A stretch of DNA of 28,552 nucleotides from UKL13-2 sp043744255 (lineage in GTDB: Bacteria; Pseudomonadota; Gammaproteobacteria; Burkholderiales; Usitatibacteraceae). The stretch spans positions 1 to 28,552 of the forward strand of contig JAYTVA010000029.1 of NCBI GenBank assembly GCA_043744255.1. Reading direction: 5' to 3'. Below the pieces are notes generated by a model. The model ran no database searches and was not told where the DNA came from. It worked only from the letters and a program-made list of their open reading frames with translations. Positions 7,909-15,010 of this stretch are shown here, piece by piece. Numbering within the stretch: the stretch's first letter is position 1; each line of letters begins with the position of its first letter. A program made the translations under genes and the position numbers.

Positions 7909-9102
7909 ATGTCGAAAAGCAATGTGCAGTGGTACGCGAAACCCAACTTCCCGGAATCGCATTATGTAGACACCAAAATCTACACCGACGATGCGTTGTT
8001 CAAGGAAGAACAGGAAAAGATTTTCAACAAGTGTTGGATCATCGCCTGCCACGAATCTGAGATTAAGAACGCCTACGACTACCGCACGTTTAGCCATCCC
8101 GGTGGCGCGCCGCTGATCGTGATTCGCGGCGAAGACATGAAGGTACGCACGTTCTACAACATCTGCCCGCATCGCGGCAACACGCTCTTGTACGACCCAG
8201 TCGGCAACGCCAAACGCATCACCTGTATTTTCCATGCGTGGTCGTTCAATCCGAAGGGTGATTGCATCGACATTTCGCGCGGCAAGCAAGGCTATCAAGA
8301 ACGCTTTGGTTGCGAAGACGCGGGTTTGCGCGAAGTCAAAACCGAAGTCGGCTACGGCGGGTTTGTGTGGGTAAATGTCGATGACAACTCCAGCACGCTG
8401 AAGGAATTCATCGGCGACTCGATGGGCATGCTCGATGAGCAACTCGCGCCAGAAATGGAAGTGTTCCACTATCACAAGGCCATCGTCGATACCAATTACA
8501 AGCTCTGGCACGACACCAACAGCGAGTTTTATCACGACTACGTGCACTACTTTAATCGCATCACCGGCATGATGCAGCCTGGCTATTTCGAGCGCAAATA
8601 CACTGGCTACCCCAACGGTCACGCCTCGGTCGGTTCGATGCAGATCAAATACGATGCCTACGAAGGCGGCAAGGAACGCGGCGTGGGTTGGCCGGGCTTG
8701 GCACCGGGCGGCTGGGTGTTGATCGACGTGTTTCCCGGCATGACCTTCAATCTTCGTACCTCCGTGTTGCGCATGGATACTGCGATTCCGCTCGGCCCGA
8801 ACAAACTCATCATTGAATTTCGTGGTCTCGGCTTGAAGAGCGACACGCCGGAGGAGCGCGCGCAACGCGTGCGCGATCACAACACCATTTGGGGTCCGTT
8901 CGGCCGCAATTTGCATGAGGATTTGCTGGCGGTGCACGGCCAAGGACGCGCGATGCATGATCGCACTGACAGCAAATGGGTCATCCACGGTCGCGAAGAA
9001 AACATGACCATTCACGACGAAGGCGGCATGCGCCACTTCTACGCGGAATGGGGCAAGCGCATGGGCCGCAAAGCGTTTGATCCGCTCAATCCCGCTGCAT
9101 AA
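7909..9102 (+). CDS. Rieske non-haem iron oxygenase, alpha (catalytic) subunit
   Basis: This 397-residue protein has a normal Rieske site, C86-P-H88 then 17 residues then C106-I-F-H109, which holds a [2Fe-2S] cluster. The mononuclear-iron region reads HDTNSEFYHDYVH (201-213). Glu206 sits where most members have the bridging Asp, and the two histidines H209 and H213 are separated by three residues instead of the usual four. A later HEDLLAVHGQ probably gives the carboxylate ligand. It would use O2 and electrons from the ferredoxin and reductase encoded downstream to hydroxylate or demethylate a substrate. The AAGGAG ribosome site at 7895-7900 fixes the start. It is shorter than benzoate/naphthalene dioxygenase alpha subunits (about 450). 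The substrate is unknown. Confidence 0.92.
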   Translation: MSKSNVQWYAKPNFPESHYVDTKIYTDDALFKEEQEKIFNKCWIIACHESEIKNAYDYRTFSHPGGAPLIVIRGEDMKVRTFYNICPHRGNTLLYDPVGNAKRITCIFHAWSFNPKGDCIDISRGKQGYQERFGCEDAGLREVKTEVGYGGFVWVNVDDNSSTLKEFIGDSMGMLDEQLAPEMEVFHYHKAIVDTNYKLWHDTNSEFYHDYVHYFNRITGMMQPGYFERKYTGYPNGHASVGSMQIKYDAYEGGKERGVGWPGLAPGGWVLIDVFPGMTFNLRTSVLRMDTAIPLGPNKLIIEFRGLGLKSDTPEERAQRVRDHNTIWGPFGRNLHEDLLAVHGQGRAMHDRTDSKWVIHGREENMTIHDEGGMRHFYAEWGKRMGRKAFDPLNPAA

Positions 9103-9132
9103 TTTTTGGCCAATTCATCAAGAGAACCCAGC

Positions 9133-9594
9133 ATGCATTCGCGATCAGACATCGACCAATTAATTTATCGGTCTTGCCTCATGCTCGACAGCAAAAATTT
9201 TGCGGGCTATTTGGATTTGTGTGACCCCGCATATCACTACGCGATCACCGCCTTCAGCCCAGAGATTCGCAAAGAAATGACGTGGCTGGAACACGACAAG
9301 GAGGGCATGAAACTCCTGTTCAATAACCTGCCTAAGCACAACAGCGATCAGTCGCCGCTGAGCCGTCATGCCACCGTTTACACCGTGGATATTGACACCG
9401 CCAAGGGTGAGGCCAAAGTGGTGACCGCATTTCAGGTGTTTCGCACCACGCTCGATGGCGGTGCGACGGAGCTATTCGCGGTCGGCAAAATGCACGATAC
9501 GGTCAAGCTCAATGCCGATGGCGTGAAGCTGCTGGATCGTAACGTGCGCCTGGATACGCGCATGTTTGGTTTTGGCTATCACATTCCGTTTTGA
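9133..9594 (+). CDS. Ring-hydroxylating oxygenase beta subunit (SnoaL/NTF2-like)
   Basis: This 153-residue protein has the order of the small Rieske-oxygenase subunit: helical start RSDIDQLIYRSCLMLDSKNFAGYLDLCDP, then strands SRHATVYTVDID and KVVTAFQVFRTT, ending VRLDTRMFGFGYHIPF. Beta subunits form the base of the alpha3beta3 hexamer and are mainly structural. The gene lies 30 bp after the alpha gene, which supports pairing. I chose the ATG at 9133; a TTG at 9106 is in frame but would add a tail with no homology. Its presence separates this enzyme from alpha3-only Rieske demethylases such as the carnitine oxygenase CntA. Confidence 0.88.
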   Translation: MHSRSDIDQLIYRSCLMLDSKNFAGYLDLCDPAYHYAITAFSPEIRKEMTWLEHDKEGMKLLFNNLPKHNSDQSPLSRHATVYTVDIDTAKGEAKVVTAFQVFRTTLDGGATELFAVGKMHDTVKLNADGVKLLDRNVRLDTRMFGFGYHIPF

Positions 9595-9610
9595 TGCCTG
9601 CCGCGCGCAC

Positions 9611-10651
9611 ATGAAAATCCAAATCAACGCTCGCAACCGCGCCCATCATTTCGATGCGACGCCGGACAGCAACATTTTGTACGCAGGCTTAAGCGCCGGT
9701 GTCGCGCTTGCCTACGAATGCGGCAGCGGCACCTGCGGTACGTGTAGGGCGCGCGTGGTGTCGGGCGAAGTAACAGATCGCTGGCCAGAAGCGCCGGGAC
9801 GCAAATACGCCAAGGCCGCGAACGAAGTTTTGATGTGCCAGTGCGTCGCCAAGGGCGATGCGGTGCTGGAAGTCGCGAGCTTTGTGCAAACCATGGAAGC
9901 CGGTGCCTGCGTGCCAGCGGCCGTGCAGGGGACGATTACGGTCGCCAAGCTACTCACGCACGATGTCATGCAGCTCACCATCAATCTCGCCGCGCCGATG
10001 GATTTTGACGCGGGCCAATTCGTGATGATTCAGGTGCCCGGCGTGGTGGGCTTTCGTGGCTGGTCGATGGTCAATTACGCACGGCAGGCGAACAGCCTCG
10101 AATTCGTGGTCAAGAAAAAACCGGGCGGTGGCATCTCCGGATGGTTGTTTGGCACATCGCCCGTGGGCGTGAAGGTGGAGCTATTCGGCCCCCTGGGTCA
10201 GGCAACGTTCTATCCCGGTCTCGCGAAAAACATTTTGTGTATTGCTGGCGGCAGCGGCATCGCCGGCATGATGTCGATCCTCGCGCGCGCCGCGCAGGAC
10301 AACTATTTTTCGCAGTATCAGGGCGATGTGTTTTTTGGCGTGCGCACCATGAAGGACGCGTTTTTTCTGAACGAGTTTTCTGCGTTCCAGAAACAAGGCG
10401 GCGGAAAGCTCAACGTGACCATTGCCCTCTCCGACGAAGCCGTGCCCGCATCGGCAAGCGCTGATTATCCGCAGCTACAGTTCGACCAAGGCTTCGTGCA
10501 TGAAGTCGCGGGGCGCAAGATGCAAGGCCGCTACCAGAATGTGCGTGCGTATTTGGCCGGTCCGCCGCCTGCGGTCGATGCCTCCGTGCGCATGCTGCTA
10601 CTGCAAGCCAAGCTCACCACTGACAATATCCGTTACGACAAATTCAGCTAA
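9611..10651 (+). CDS. Oxygenase reductase: plant-type [2Fe-2S] + FAD + NAD(P)H domains
   Basis: This 346-residue electron-transfer protein has an N-terminal plant-type ferredoxin domain (about 1-90) with cluster ligands C37, C42, C45 and C76. A flavin-binding barrel follows with RGWSMVNY (the RxYS motif, with Trp for Tyr). The NAD-binding lobe opens with CIAGGSGIAGMMSILA and ends with AYLAGPPPAVDASVRMLL. It passes electrons from NAD(P)H to the Rieske ferredoxin encoded next. Reductase with plant-type cluster plus separate Rieske ferredoxin is the naphthalene-dioxygenase-like (class III) chain. The ATG at 9611 lies 16 bp after the beta-subunit stop with a weak ribosome site, so coupling is likely. 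An in-frame TTG at 9566 overlaps the previous gene. Confidence 0.9.
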   Translation: MKIQINARNRAHHFDATPDSNILYAGLSAGVALAYECGSGTCGTCRARVVSGEVTDRWPEAPGRKYAKAANEVLMCQCVAKGDAVLEVASFVQTMEAGACVPAAVQGTITVAKLLTHDVMQLTINLAAPMDFDAGQFVMIQVPGVVGFRGWSMVNYARQANSLEFVVKKKPGGGISGWLFGTSPVGVKVELFGPLGQATFYPGLAKNILCIAGGSGIAGMMSILARAAQDNYFSQYQGDVFFGVRTMKDAFFLNEFSAFQKQGGGKLNVTIALSDEAVPASASADYPQLQFDQGFVHEVAGRKMQGRYQNVRAYLAGPPPAVDASVRMLLLQAKLTTDNIRYDKFS

Positions 10652-10659
10652 CAAGACCA

Positions 10660-11388
10660 ATGAGCAAAGTACACGTATGCAAGCCCGCCGACATTCCCAG
10701 CAATGGGATGAAGTCCTATGATTTGCCGGACGGCCTCAAGGTGCTGATCGCGAACGCCGGGGACTGCTACTACGCATACCAAGGCATCTGCCCGCACCAG
10801 GAAGTGTGTTTGGACGAAGGCTTTTACGATGGCGCGGTGCTGACCTGTCACCAACATCTGTGGCAGTGGGACATCAAGACCGGTGCTGCCATTGGCCTTG
10901 CCGAAGCGCCACTGGAGGCCTATCAAGTGCAGGTGGAAGCGGGCGAACTCTATTTGGTGCAATCGAGCGCGTTGAGTGTCTGCGAGTTGTTCGCATCCAT
11001 CGCGCCGGAAACCCGCGATAAGCTCGACCAACTCGCGCGCCGCGAACAATGCGCGGCGGGACATACGCTTTACAACATCGGCGATGCAACCGACGATTTG
11101 TACATTCTGGAGTCGGGTCGCGTTGAATTTCAAGTCGGGCGCGATGACCGCACGTCCGCTGCAGGTTTCATGCTGCGCAAGGGCGAAGTGTTCGGCTGGG
11201 CAGCCTTGCTGGAACAACAGCCCAAGCGGATCGCCAAGGCAAACTGCCTCGAGGCATCAACAGTGCTGCGGCTCAACGGTAAGGCAGCGCTTGAGGTGCT
11301 AGCGGCTGACCCGGCCTCTGGCTACACCGTGATGCGCAAACTTTCCGCCCTCATTACCCGCCACCTCACCACGGCGGGGGACAAGTAA
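10660..11388 (+). CDS. Rieske ferredoxin fused to a cyclic-nucleotide-binding-like domain
   Basis: This 242-residue protein has two parts. Residues 1-102 are a TmoC-like Rieske ferredoxin: C44-P-H46-QE, 16 residues, then C63-H-Q-H66-LW, and a C-terminal AYQVQVEAGELYLV strand. Residues about 105-236 are a Crp-effector-type domain (VCELFASIAPETRDKL, YILESGRVEF, KGEVFGWAALLE, KRIAKANCLE) with no helix-turn-helix. Canonical cNMP cassettes have FGE...R-S/T-A; here Glu is replaced by Trp180, an Arg (R190) is kept, and Cys196 follows. The same variant occurs in the permease at 12804. Standalone ferredoxins of this class are ~105 residues, so the fusion is unusual. The ligand and the effect on electron transfer are unknown. 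Confidence 0.88.
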   Translation: MSKVHVCKPADIPSNGMKSYDLPDGLKVLIANAGDCYYAYQGICPHQEVCLDEGFYDGAVLTCHQHLWQWDIKTGAAIGLAEAPLEAYQVQVEAGELYLVQSSALSVCELFASIAPETRDKLDQLARREQCAAGHTLYNIGDATDDLYILESGRVEFQVGRDDRTSAAGFMLRKGEVFGWAALLEQQPKRIAKANCLEASTVLRLNGKAALEVLAADPASGYTVMRKLSALITRHLTTAGDK

Positions 11389-11437
11389 CCATGAGCCGTA
11401 AGCGGCAATTGGAAGCAAAGCGTTGAAAGCCTGCGAA

Positions 11438-11463
11438 CACGACAACTGTGTGGCATTGTCGTG
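11438..11463. promoter_or_regulatory. Perfect 8-bp inverted repeat upstream of the binding-protein gene
   Basis: CACGACAA (11438-11445) and TTGTCGTG (11456-11463) are exact complements around a 10-base loop. There is no T-run after it, so a terminator is unlikely. It may be an operator for an internal promoter or an mRNA processing/stability hairpin between the oxygenase and transporter halves of the cluster. Confidence 0.5.
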
Positions 11464-11481
11464 CCCGGGTCAGATAGATAT

Positions 11482-11528
11482 TTACAAAACGAGGAGTTTC
11501 AACAGCAGGTCTTACAAAATGAGGAGTT
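11482..11528 (+). repeat. Duplicated Shine-Dalgarno block before the binding-protein gene
   Basis: TTACAAAACGAGGAGTT (11482-11498) is repeated as TTACAAAATGAGGAGTT (11512-11528), a 30-bp period with 16 of 17 bases equal. Each copy contains GAGGAG. The second is placed correctly for the ATG at 11533. The first has no start codon of its own and could act as a ribosome standby site or be a slippage product. Confidence 0.7.
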
Positions 11529-11532
11529 CACT

Positions 11533-12678
11533 ATGAGTAACGGAATTAGTCGTTGGGTACGCTCAGTTTTTGCAGTGGTGGCAATGTCGGTAGGTGTGAC
11601 GTCAGTGGGTTTATCGACAGCACACGCGGGCGATCTGGATTACGGCAAGGTCGGTGAGCCGGTCAATCTGGTCATCGGTTACCAGCCGTACTACACGGAA
11701 TCGTGGTCGGGCATCGTGATGCGTGGCAAGAAGCTATATGAAAAGTACTTGCCCAAAGGCTCGACCGTCGAGTTCTCCATCGGCCTGCAAGGTGCCATCA
11801 TCGTCAACGCCATGCTGGCTGGCAAGCAGCACATCGGCTACGTCGGGGATATGCCTAGCATCGTCTCGACGACCAAGCAGGAGGTGGCCGACATCCGCAT
11901 CGTCGCCACAGTGGGCCTCGGTACCGACCAGTGCAATAACTTCCTCGCCCGCATGGACGCGCCAAAATTTGCGGCCCCCAAAGAAGCCATCAAATGGCTG
12001 AACGGCAAGCAGGTGGCCGTTCCCAAGGGCAGTTGCGCCGACCGGTTTGCCCAGTCCGTGTTCAAGAAGGACGGGATCGAACCAGCCGCCTACCTGAATC
12101 AAAACATCGAAGTCATCACTAGCGGCTTCCGCGCAGGCAAGCTCGACGCGGCAGTGATTTGGGAGCCGACGGCATCGCGCCTCGTGCAGGAAGGTCTTGC
12201 CAAGCGTATCGCTTCCGGTGCGTCGGTAGGCGAGGGCGATGGTGCTTTCATGACCATGCGGGCCGACCTTATCAAGCAACGCCCGGATGTGGTGAAGGCA
12301 TGGCTGAACGCCGAACTCGATGCGCAACAGTTCCTTGCCAACCCCAAAAACGCCGGTGACGTCGCGCGCATGGCGGCGGAACAAACGACGGGGTTTTCAG
12401 AAAAAATTCTTTGGGCAGCGATGTACGCTAAGTACCCAGAAGCCGAAGGTGGCGCGCCTGTGCGCCTCACGCTGCCATACCTCATCTCGCCGGAAGCGGC
12501 TTCGCTAATCACGAAAGCCACCGTATTCCTGCACTCGATCAAGAGCATCAACGTGGACAAACTGCGCCCAGAGGCTGTGATGCCAGAGTTCGCGCTTGCC
12601 GTATTGAAAGAGCGCGGTTTGACTTCACCGATTGGCGAGGTCAGGGCGTTGCCGGATTCGGAATACAAGGGTAAGTGA
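11533..12678 (+). CDS. ABC transporter substrate-binding protein, NitT/TauT (NMT1-like) family
   Basis: This 381-residue protein starts with a signal peptide (basic SRWVR, hydrophobic core, AHA cleavage near residue 32), so it is periplasmic. The mature part follows the SsuA/TauA/NMT1 order: VNLVIGYQPYYTESWSG, FSIGLQGAIIVNAMLAGKQHIGYVGDMPS, KQVAVPKGSCADRFAQ, FRAGKLDAAVIWEPTASRLV. Relatives bind nitrate, sulfonates, taurine or pyrimidine precursors, and the ligand here is not readable. The only binding protein in the cluster is followed by two permeases and two ATPases, so it probably serves one asymmetric importer. The ATG at 11533 follows the second GAGGAG; longer in-frame starts would disrupt the signal peptide. 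A strong hairpin just after the stop may keep its mRNA level above the membrane components. Confidence 0.88.
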   Translation: MSNGISRWVRSVFAVVAMSVGVTSVGLSTAHAGDLDYGKVGEPVNLVIGYQPYYTESWSGIVMRGKKLYEKYLPKGSTVEFSIGLQGAIIVNAMLAGKQHIGYVGDMPSIVSTTKQEVADIRIVATVGLGTDQCNNFLARMDAPKFAAPKEAIKWLNGKQVAVPKGSCADRFAQSVFKKDGIEPAAYLNQNIEVITSGFRAGKLDAAVIWEPTASRLVQEGLAKRIASGASVGEGDGAFMTMRADLIKQRPDVVKAWLNAELDAQQFLANPKNAGDVARMAAEQTTGFSEKILWAAMYAKYPEAEGGAPVRLTLPYLISPEAASLITKATVFLHSIKSINVDKLRPEAVMPEFALAVLKERGLTSPIGEVRALPDSEYKGK

Positions 12679-12688
12679 TGTGGTGATT

Positions 12689-12729
12689 CGCGCGCGGCTT
12701 GATGCGAGGTCTGCATCAAGCCGCGCGCG
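12689..12729 (+). terminator. Strong 17-bp hairpin after the binding-protein gene (partial terminator or RNA stabiliser)
   Basis: CGCGCGCGGCTTGATGC (12689-12705) pairs perfectly with 12713-12729 around a 7-base loop. It starts 11 bp after the binding-protein stop and no T-run follows. A hairpin at this place is common in ABC importer operons, where it protects the upstream message from 3' exonucleases or partly terminates so that the binding protein is in excess. Confidence 0.75.
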
Positions 12730-12803
12730 CGATGTTGAAATTTGCAGCGCCAGTCAGCAGTAATCCAATAAAAACCGCTTAAGCGTCATTGGAGGAGACA
12801 TAG

Positions 12804-14138
12804 ATGGAGCAACTGGTTGCATTGCTTAAACGAGCGATGCCATTTCAAATGGTGTCCGACGAAATGCTGGCAGCCATTGCCGCATTGGGCAAGCATCGCT
12901 CATATGCGCGCGGCGATGTTGTCTATGAAGTGAACGATCCCGCAGACACGATCTTCGTCGTTGCATCCGGTTCAGTTCAGCATTCGCTCAGCACTGGCGT
13001 AGAGGCCGCGACGCTGGAAAAAAACATGAAGAGCGGTGATGTATTCGGTTGGGCCGCTGTAATGGAAGAGCCGCGCAAACGGTTAGCCAGAACCATGTGC
13101 TTGGAGCGCACTGAGCTGGTGGCGATTGACGGCGGCGCACTCATCGGTTTATTCAAAGCGAACCCAGCGGTTGGCGACGTGGTGATGAGCCGTTTTGCCA
13201 CCATGATTACCAAAGAGTTTACGGTGTCAGACACAGTCGCGGCGCGAGTGCACGGCGCAACGCCAGCGAAGGCAGCAACGTCGTCAGACCCGTCGGCGGC
13301 GAGCGGGATGGCGCTGACCATGTTCCGCATTTCGCAGTGGATTAGCAGCCCGAAGCCCTACTTGATGCTGCTCGGCTTTGCGTTGATGCTGGGTCTCTGG
13401 TACTTGTCGGTGGAGATATGGCGTTGGCCGCGCTTTCGCGACATGCCGGGGCTGACGGCGGTGATCAAAGAATGGATGAGCCCTGATCCAGCCTACGGGC
13501 TGTCGATTTTCACGCCGGAGTATTACCAGCACATCTGGGTGAGTGTGCGTCGCGTCGCCATCGCATTTGTGCTTGCGACCGCGCTGGGCGTGCCGCTTGG
13601 GCTGTTTCTCGGTTGGTCGAAATCGTTTCGCGAGTATGTGTTTCCGGTGTTTGAAACACTGCGACCCATCCCGATTTTGGCGTGGGTACCATTGGCGATT
13701 TTGATGTTCAGCGGCTCGGAAACGCCGGTGATTTTTCTTACCTTCCTCGCATCGTTTTTTGCCACCGCCCTGAACACGATGCTCGGTGTGGAATCCATTG
13801 ATGAATCCTACAGCCGCGCGGCGCGCTGTCTGGGTGCCAACCGCTGGCAGGTGTTTCGCGAAGTGATCGTGCCCGGTGCCATGCCCTACATCTTCACCGG
13901 CCTGCAAATCTCGGTGGGCGTAGCGTGGTTTTCATTGGTGGCGGGCGAGATGGTGTCGGGGCAGTTTGGACTGGGTTACGTGATCAACACCTCGTACACC
14001 ATGGTGCGCTACCCGACCATTGTCATCGGCATGATTACGCTTGGCGCAGTGGGTTACGTGACCAGCGCGATGGTGCGGATGATGGGGGATTACATGATGC
14101 AGTGGCGTGTGCGTGAACTCGCGTTGGGAGGCCGTTGA
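12804..14138 (+). CDS. ABC permease with N-terminal cyclic-nucleotide-binding-like domain
   Basis: This 444-residue protein is a fusion. Residues 1-138 form a Crp-effector-type domain (ARGDVVYEVNDPADTIFVVASGSVQH, SGDVFGWAAVMEEP, RKRLARTMCLE), with Trp83 in place of the usual cassette Glu, Arg93 kept and Cys99. An Ala/Ser-rich linker (about 141-170) leads into a TauC/SsuC-type permease. Transmembrane segments begin near 185, and the ATPase-coupling EAA loop reads ESYSRAARCLGANRWQVFREVIVPGAMP. Ordinary SsuC/TauC permeases are ~250-270 residues and lack the N-terminal domain. The domain should face the cytoplasm and could gate import. GGAGGAG at 12791-12797 supports the start. Its cNMP-like domain resembles that of the Rieske ferredoxin at 10660. 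Confidence 0.88.
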   Translation: MEQLVALLKRAMPFQMVSDEMLAAIAALGKHRSYARGDVVYEVNDPADTIFVVASGSVQHSLSTGVEAATLEKNMKSGDVFGWAAVMEEPRKRLARTMCLERTELVAIDGGALIGLFKANPAVGDVVMSRFATMITKEFTVSDTVAARVHGATPAKAATSSDPSAASGMALTMFRISQWISSPKPYLMLLGFALMLGLWYLSVEIWRWPRFRDMPGLTAVIKEWMSPDPAYGLSIFTPEYYQHIWVSVRRVAIAFVLATALGVPLGLFLGWSKSFREYVFPVFETLRPIPILAWVPLAILMFSGSETPVIFLTFLASFFATALNTMLGVESIDESYSRAARCLGANRWQVFREVIVPGAMPYIFTGLQISVGVAWFSLVAGEMVSGQFGLGYVINTSYTMVRYPTIVIGMITLGAVGYVTSAMVRMMGDYMMQWRVRELALGGR

Positions 14139-15007
14139 TGAATGCCGTATTGCAACCGCAAGCACCGGCCACCAAAGGTGCACAAGCCACCAAGGGTGCA
14201 ATCAAGATCGAAGACGTCGTAAAAATTTACGATCCCGATGGCGCAGCAGTCATGGCCGTCGATCATTGTTCGCTCGATATTCCGGCCGGCGAAATTTGCA
14301 TGATCGTTGGGCCGTCTGGCTGCGGCAAGACCACGCTACTCAATGCGATTGCTGGTTTTCACAGCATCACGTCGGGCAAGATTTCGATGGATGGCCAGAT
14401 GCTGTGTGGTCCCGGTCAGCCGATGGCTGAGCCAGGGTCAGATCGCATCGTGGTGTTCCAAAACGGCGCGTTGTTTCCGTGGAAATCGAATCTCGACAAC
14501 GTTGCCTTCGGCCCGATGATGCAAGGCAAGTTGAGCAAGAAAGAGATTTACGAAAAAGCGCGCAGCATGATGGCCGATGCCGGCTTGAGCGGTGCCGAGC
14601 ACAACTATCCGGGGGAGGTATCGTCAGGCTTGCGTCGCCGCGTGGAGATCGTGCGCGCGTTGATGAACGACCCGAAGGTGTTGTTGTTTGACGAGCCGTA
14701 TCGCGCGCTGGATTCACTGACCAAATCAGTGATGCACGAAGCACTGCTGGAAATTTATTACAAAAACAAAGTGACGATTTTTTTCATCACGCACGATCTC
14801 GAAGAAGCGATTTTTCTGGGACATCGTTTGGTCATCATGACTTCGCGCCCCTGCAAGCCAAAGAAAATTCTCGAAGTCGATATTCCACATCCGCGCGACT
14901 ACAGCGTGCTCACCAGCAAGCGCTTCCGTGAACTGATGGATGAGACGATTGAAGTGGTGCACGAAGAAGCGAAAAAATCGTTCGCGGCTGGCGAAAAAGA
15001 GGGCTAG
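14138..15007 (+). CDS. ABC transporter ATPase 1 (NitT/TauT type) with degenerate signature motif
   Basis: This 289-residue nucleotide-binding subunit has Walker A GPSGCGKTT (58-66), Q-loop VFQNGALFPW (Q108), Walker B VLLFDEPYRALD (Glu186 present) and switch histidine H219 in FFITHDLEEA. The signature is VSSGLRRR (161-168) where the family has LSGGMQQR, so the C-loop is degenerate. In a dimer the C-loop completes the partner's ATP site, so this subunit should weaken the site held by its partner while keeping a competent site of its own. An N-terminal ATKGAQATKGA duplication precedes the fold. The ATG at 14138 shares one base with the permease stop; a TTG three bases earlier is less likely. Confidence 0.93.
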   Translation: MNAVLQPQAPATKGAQATKGAIKIEDVVKIYDPDGAAVMAVDHCSLDIPAGEICMIVGPSGCGKTTLLNAIAGFHSITSGKISMDGQMLCGPGQPMAEPGSDRIVVFQNGALFPWKSNLDNVAFGPMMQGKLSKKEIYEKARSMMADAGLSGAEHNYPGEVSSGLRRRVEIVRALMNDPKVLLFDEPYRALDSLTKSVMHEALLEIYYKNKVTIFFITHDLEEAIFLGHRLVIMTSRPCKPKKILEVDIPHPRDYSVLTSKRFRELMDETIEVVHEEAKKSFAAGEKEG

Positions 15008-15010
15008 GCG

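Noticed and set aside
7840..9036. 398-codon minus-strand open frame opposite the Rieske alpha gene
   Set aside because: The plus strand encodes Rieske and iron-site motifs with a good ribosome site; the antisense frame is His/Ala/Val-rich shadow sequence.
7909..11388. Naming the oxygenase genes msmABCD (methanesulfonate monooxygenase)
   Set aside because: As I recall, MsmA has an unusually long spacer in the Rieske motif; here the spacer is the ordinary 17 residues, and gene order and ferredoxin architecture differ. The substrate class is kept only as a hypothesis.
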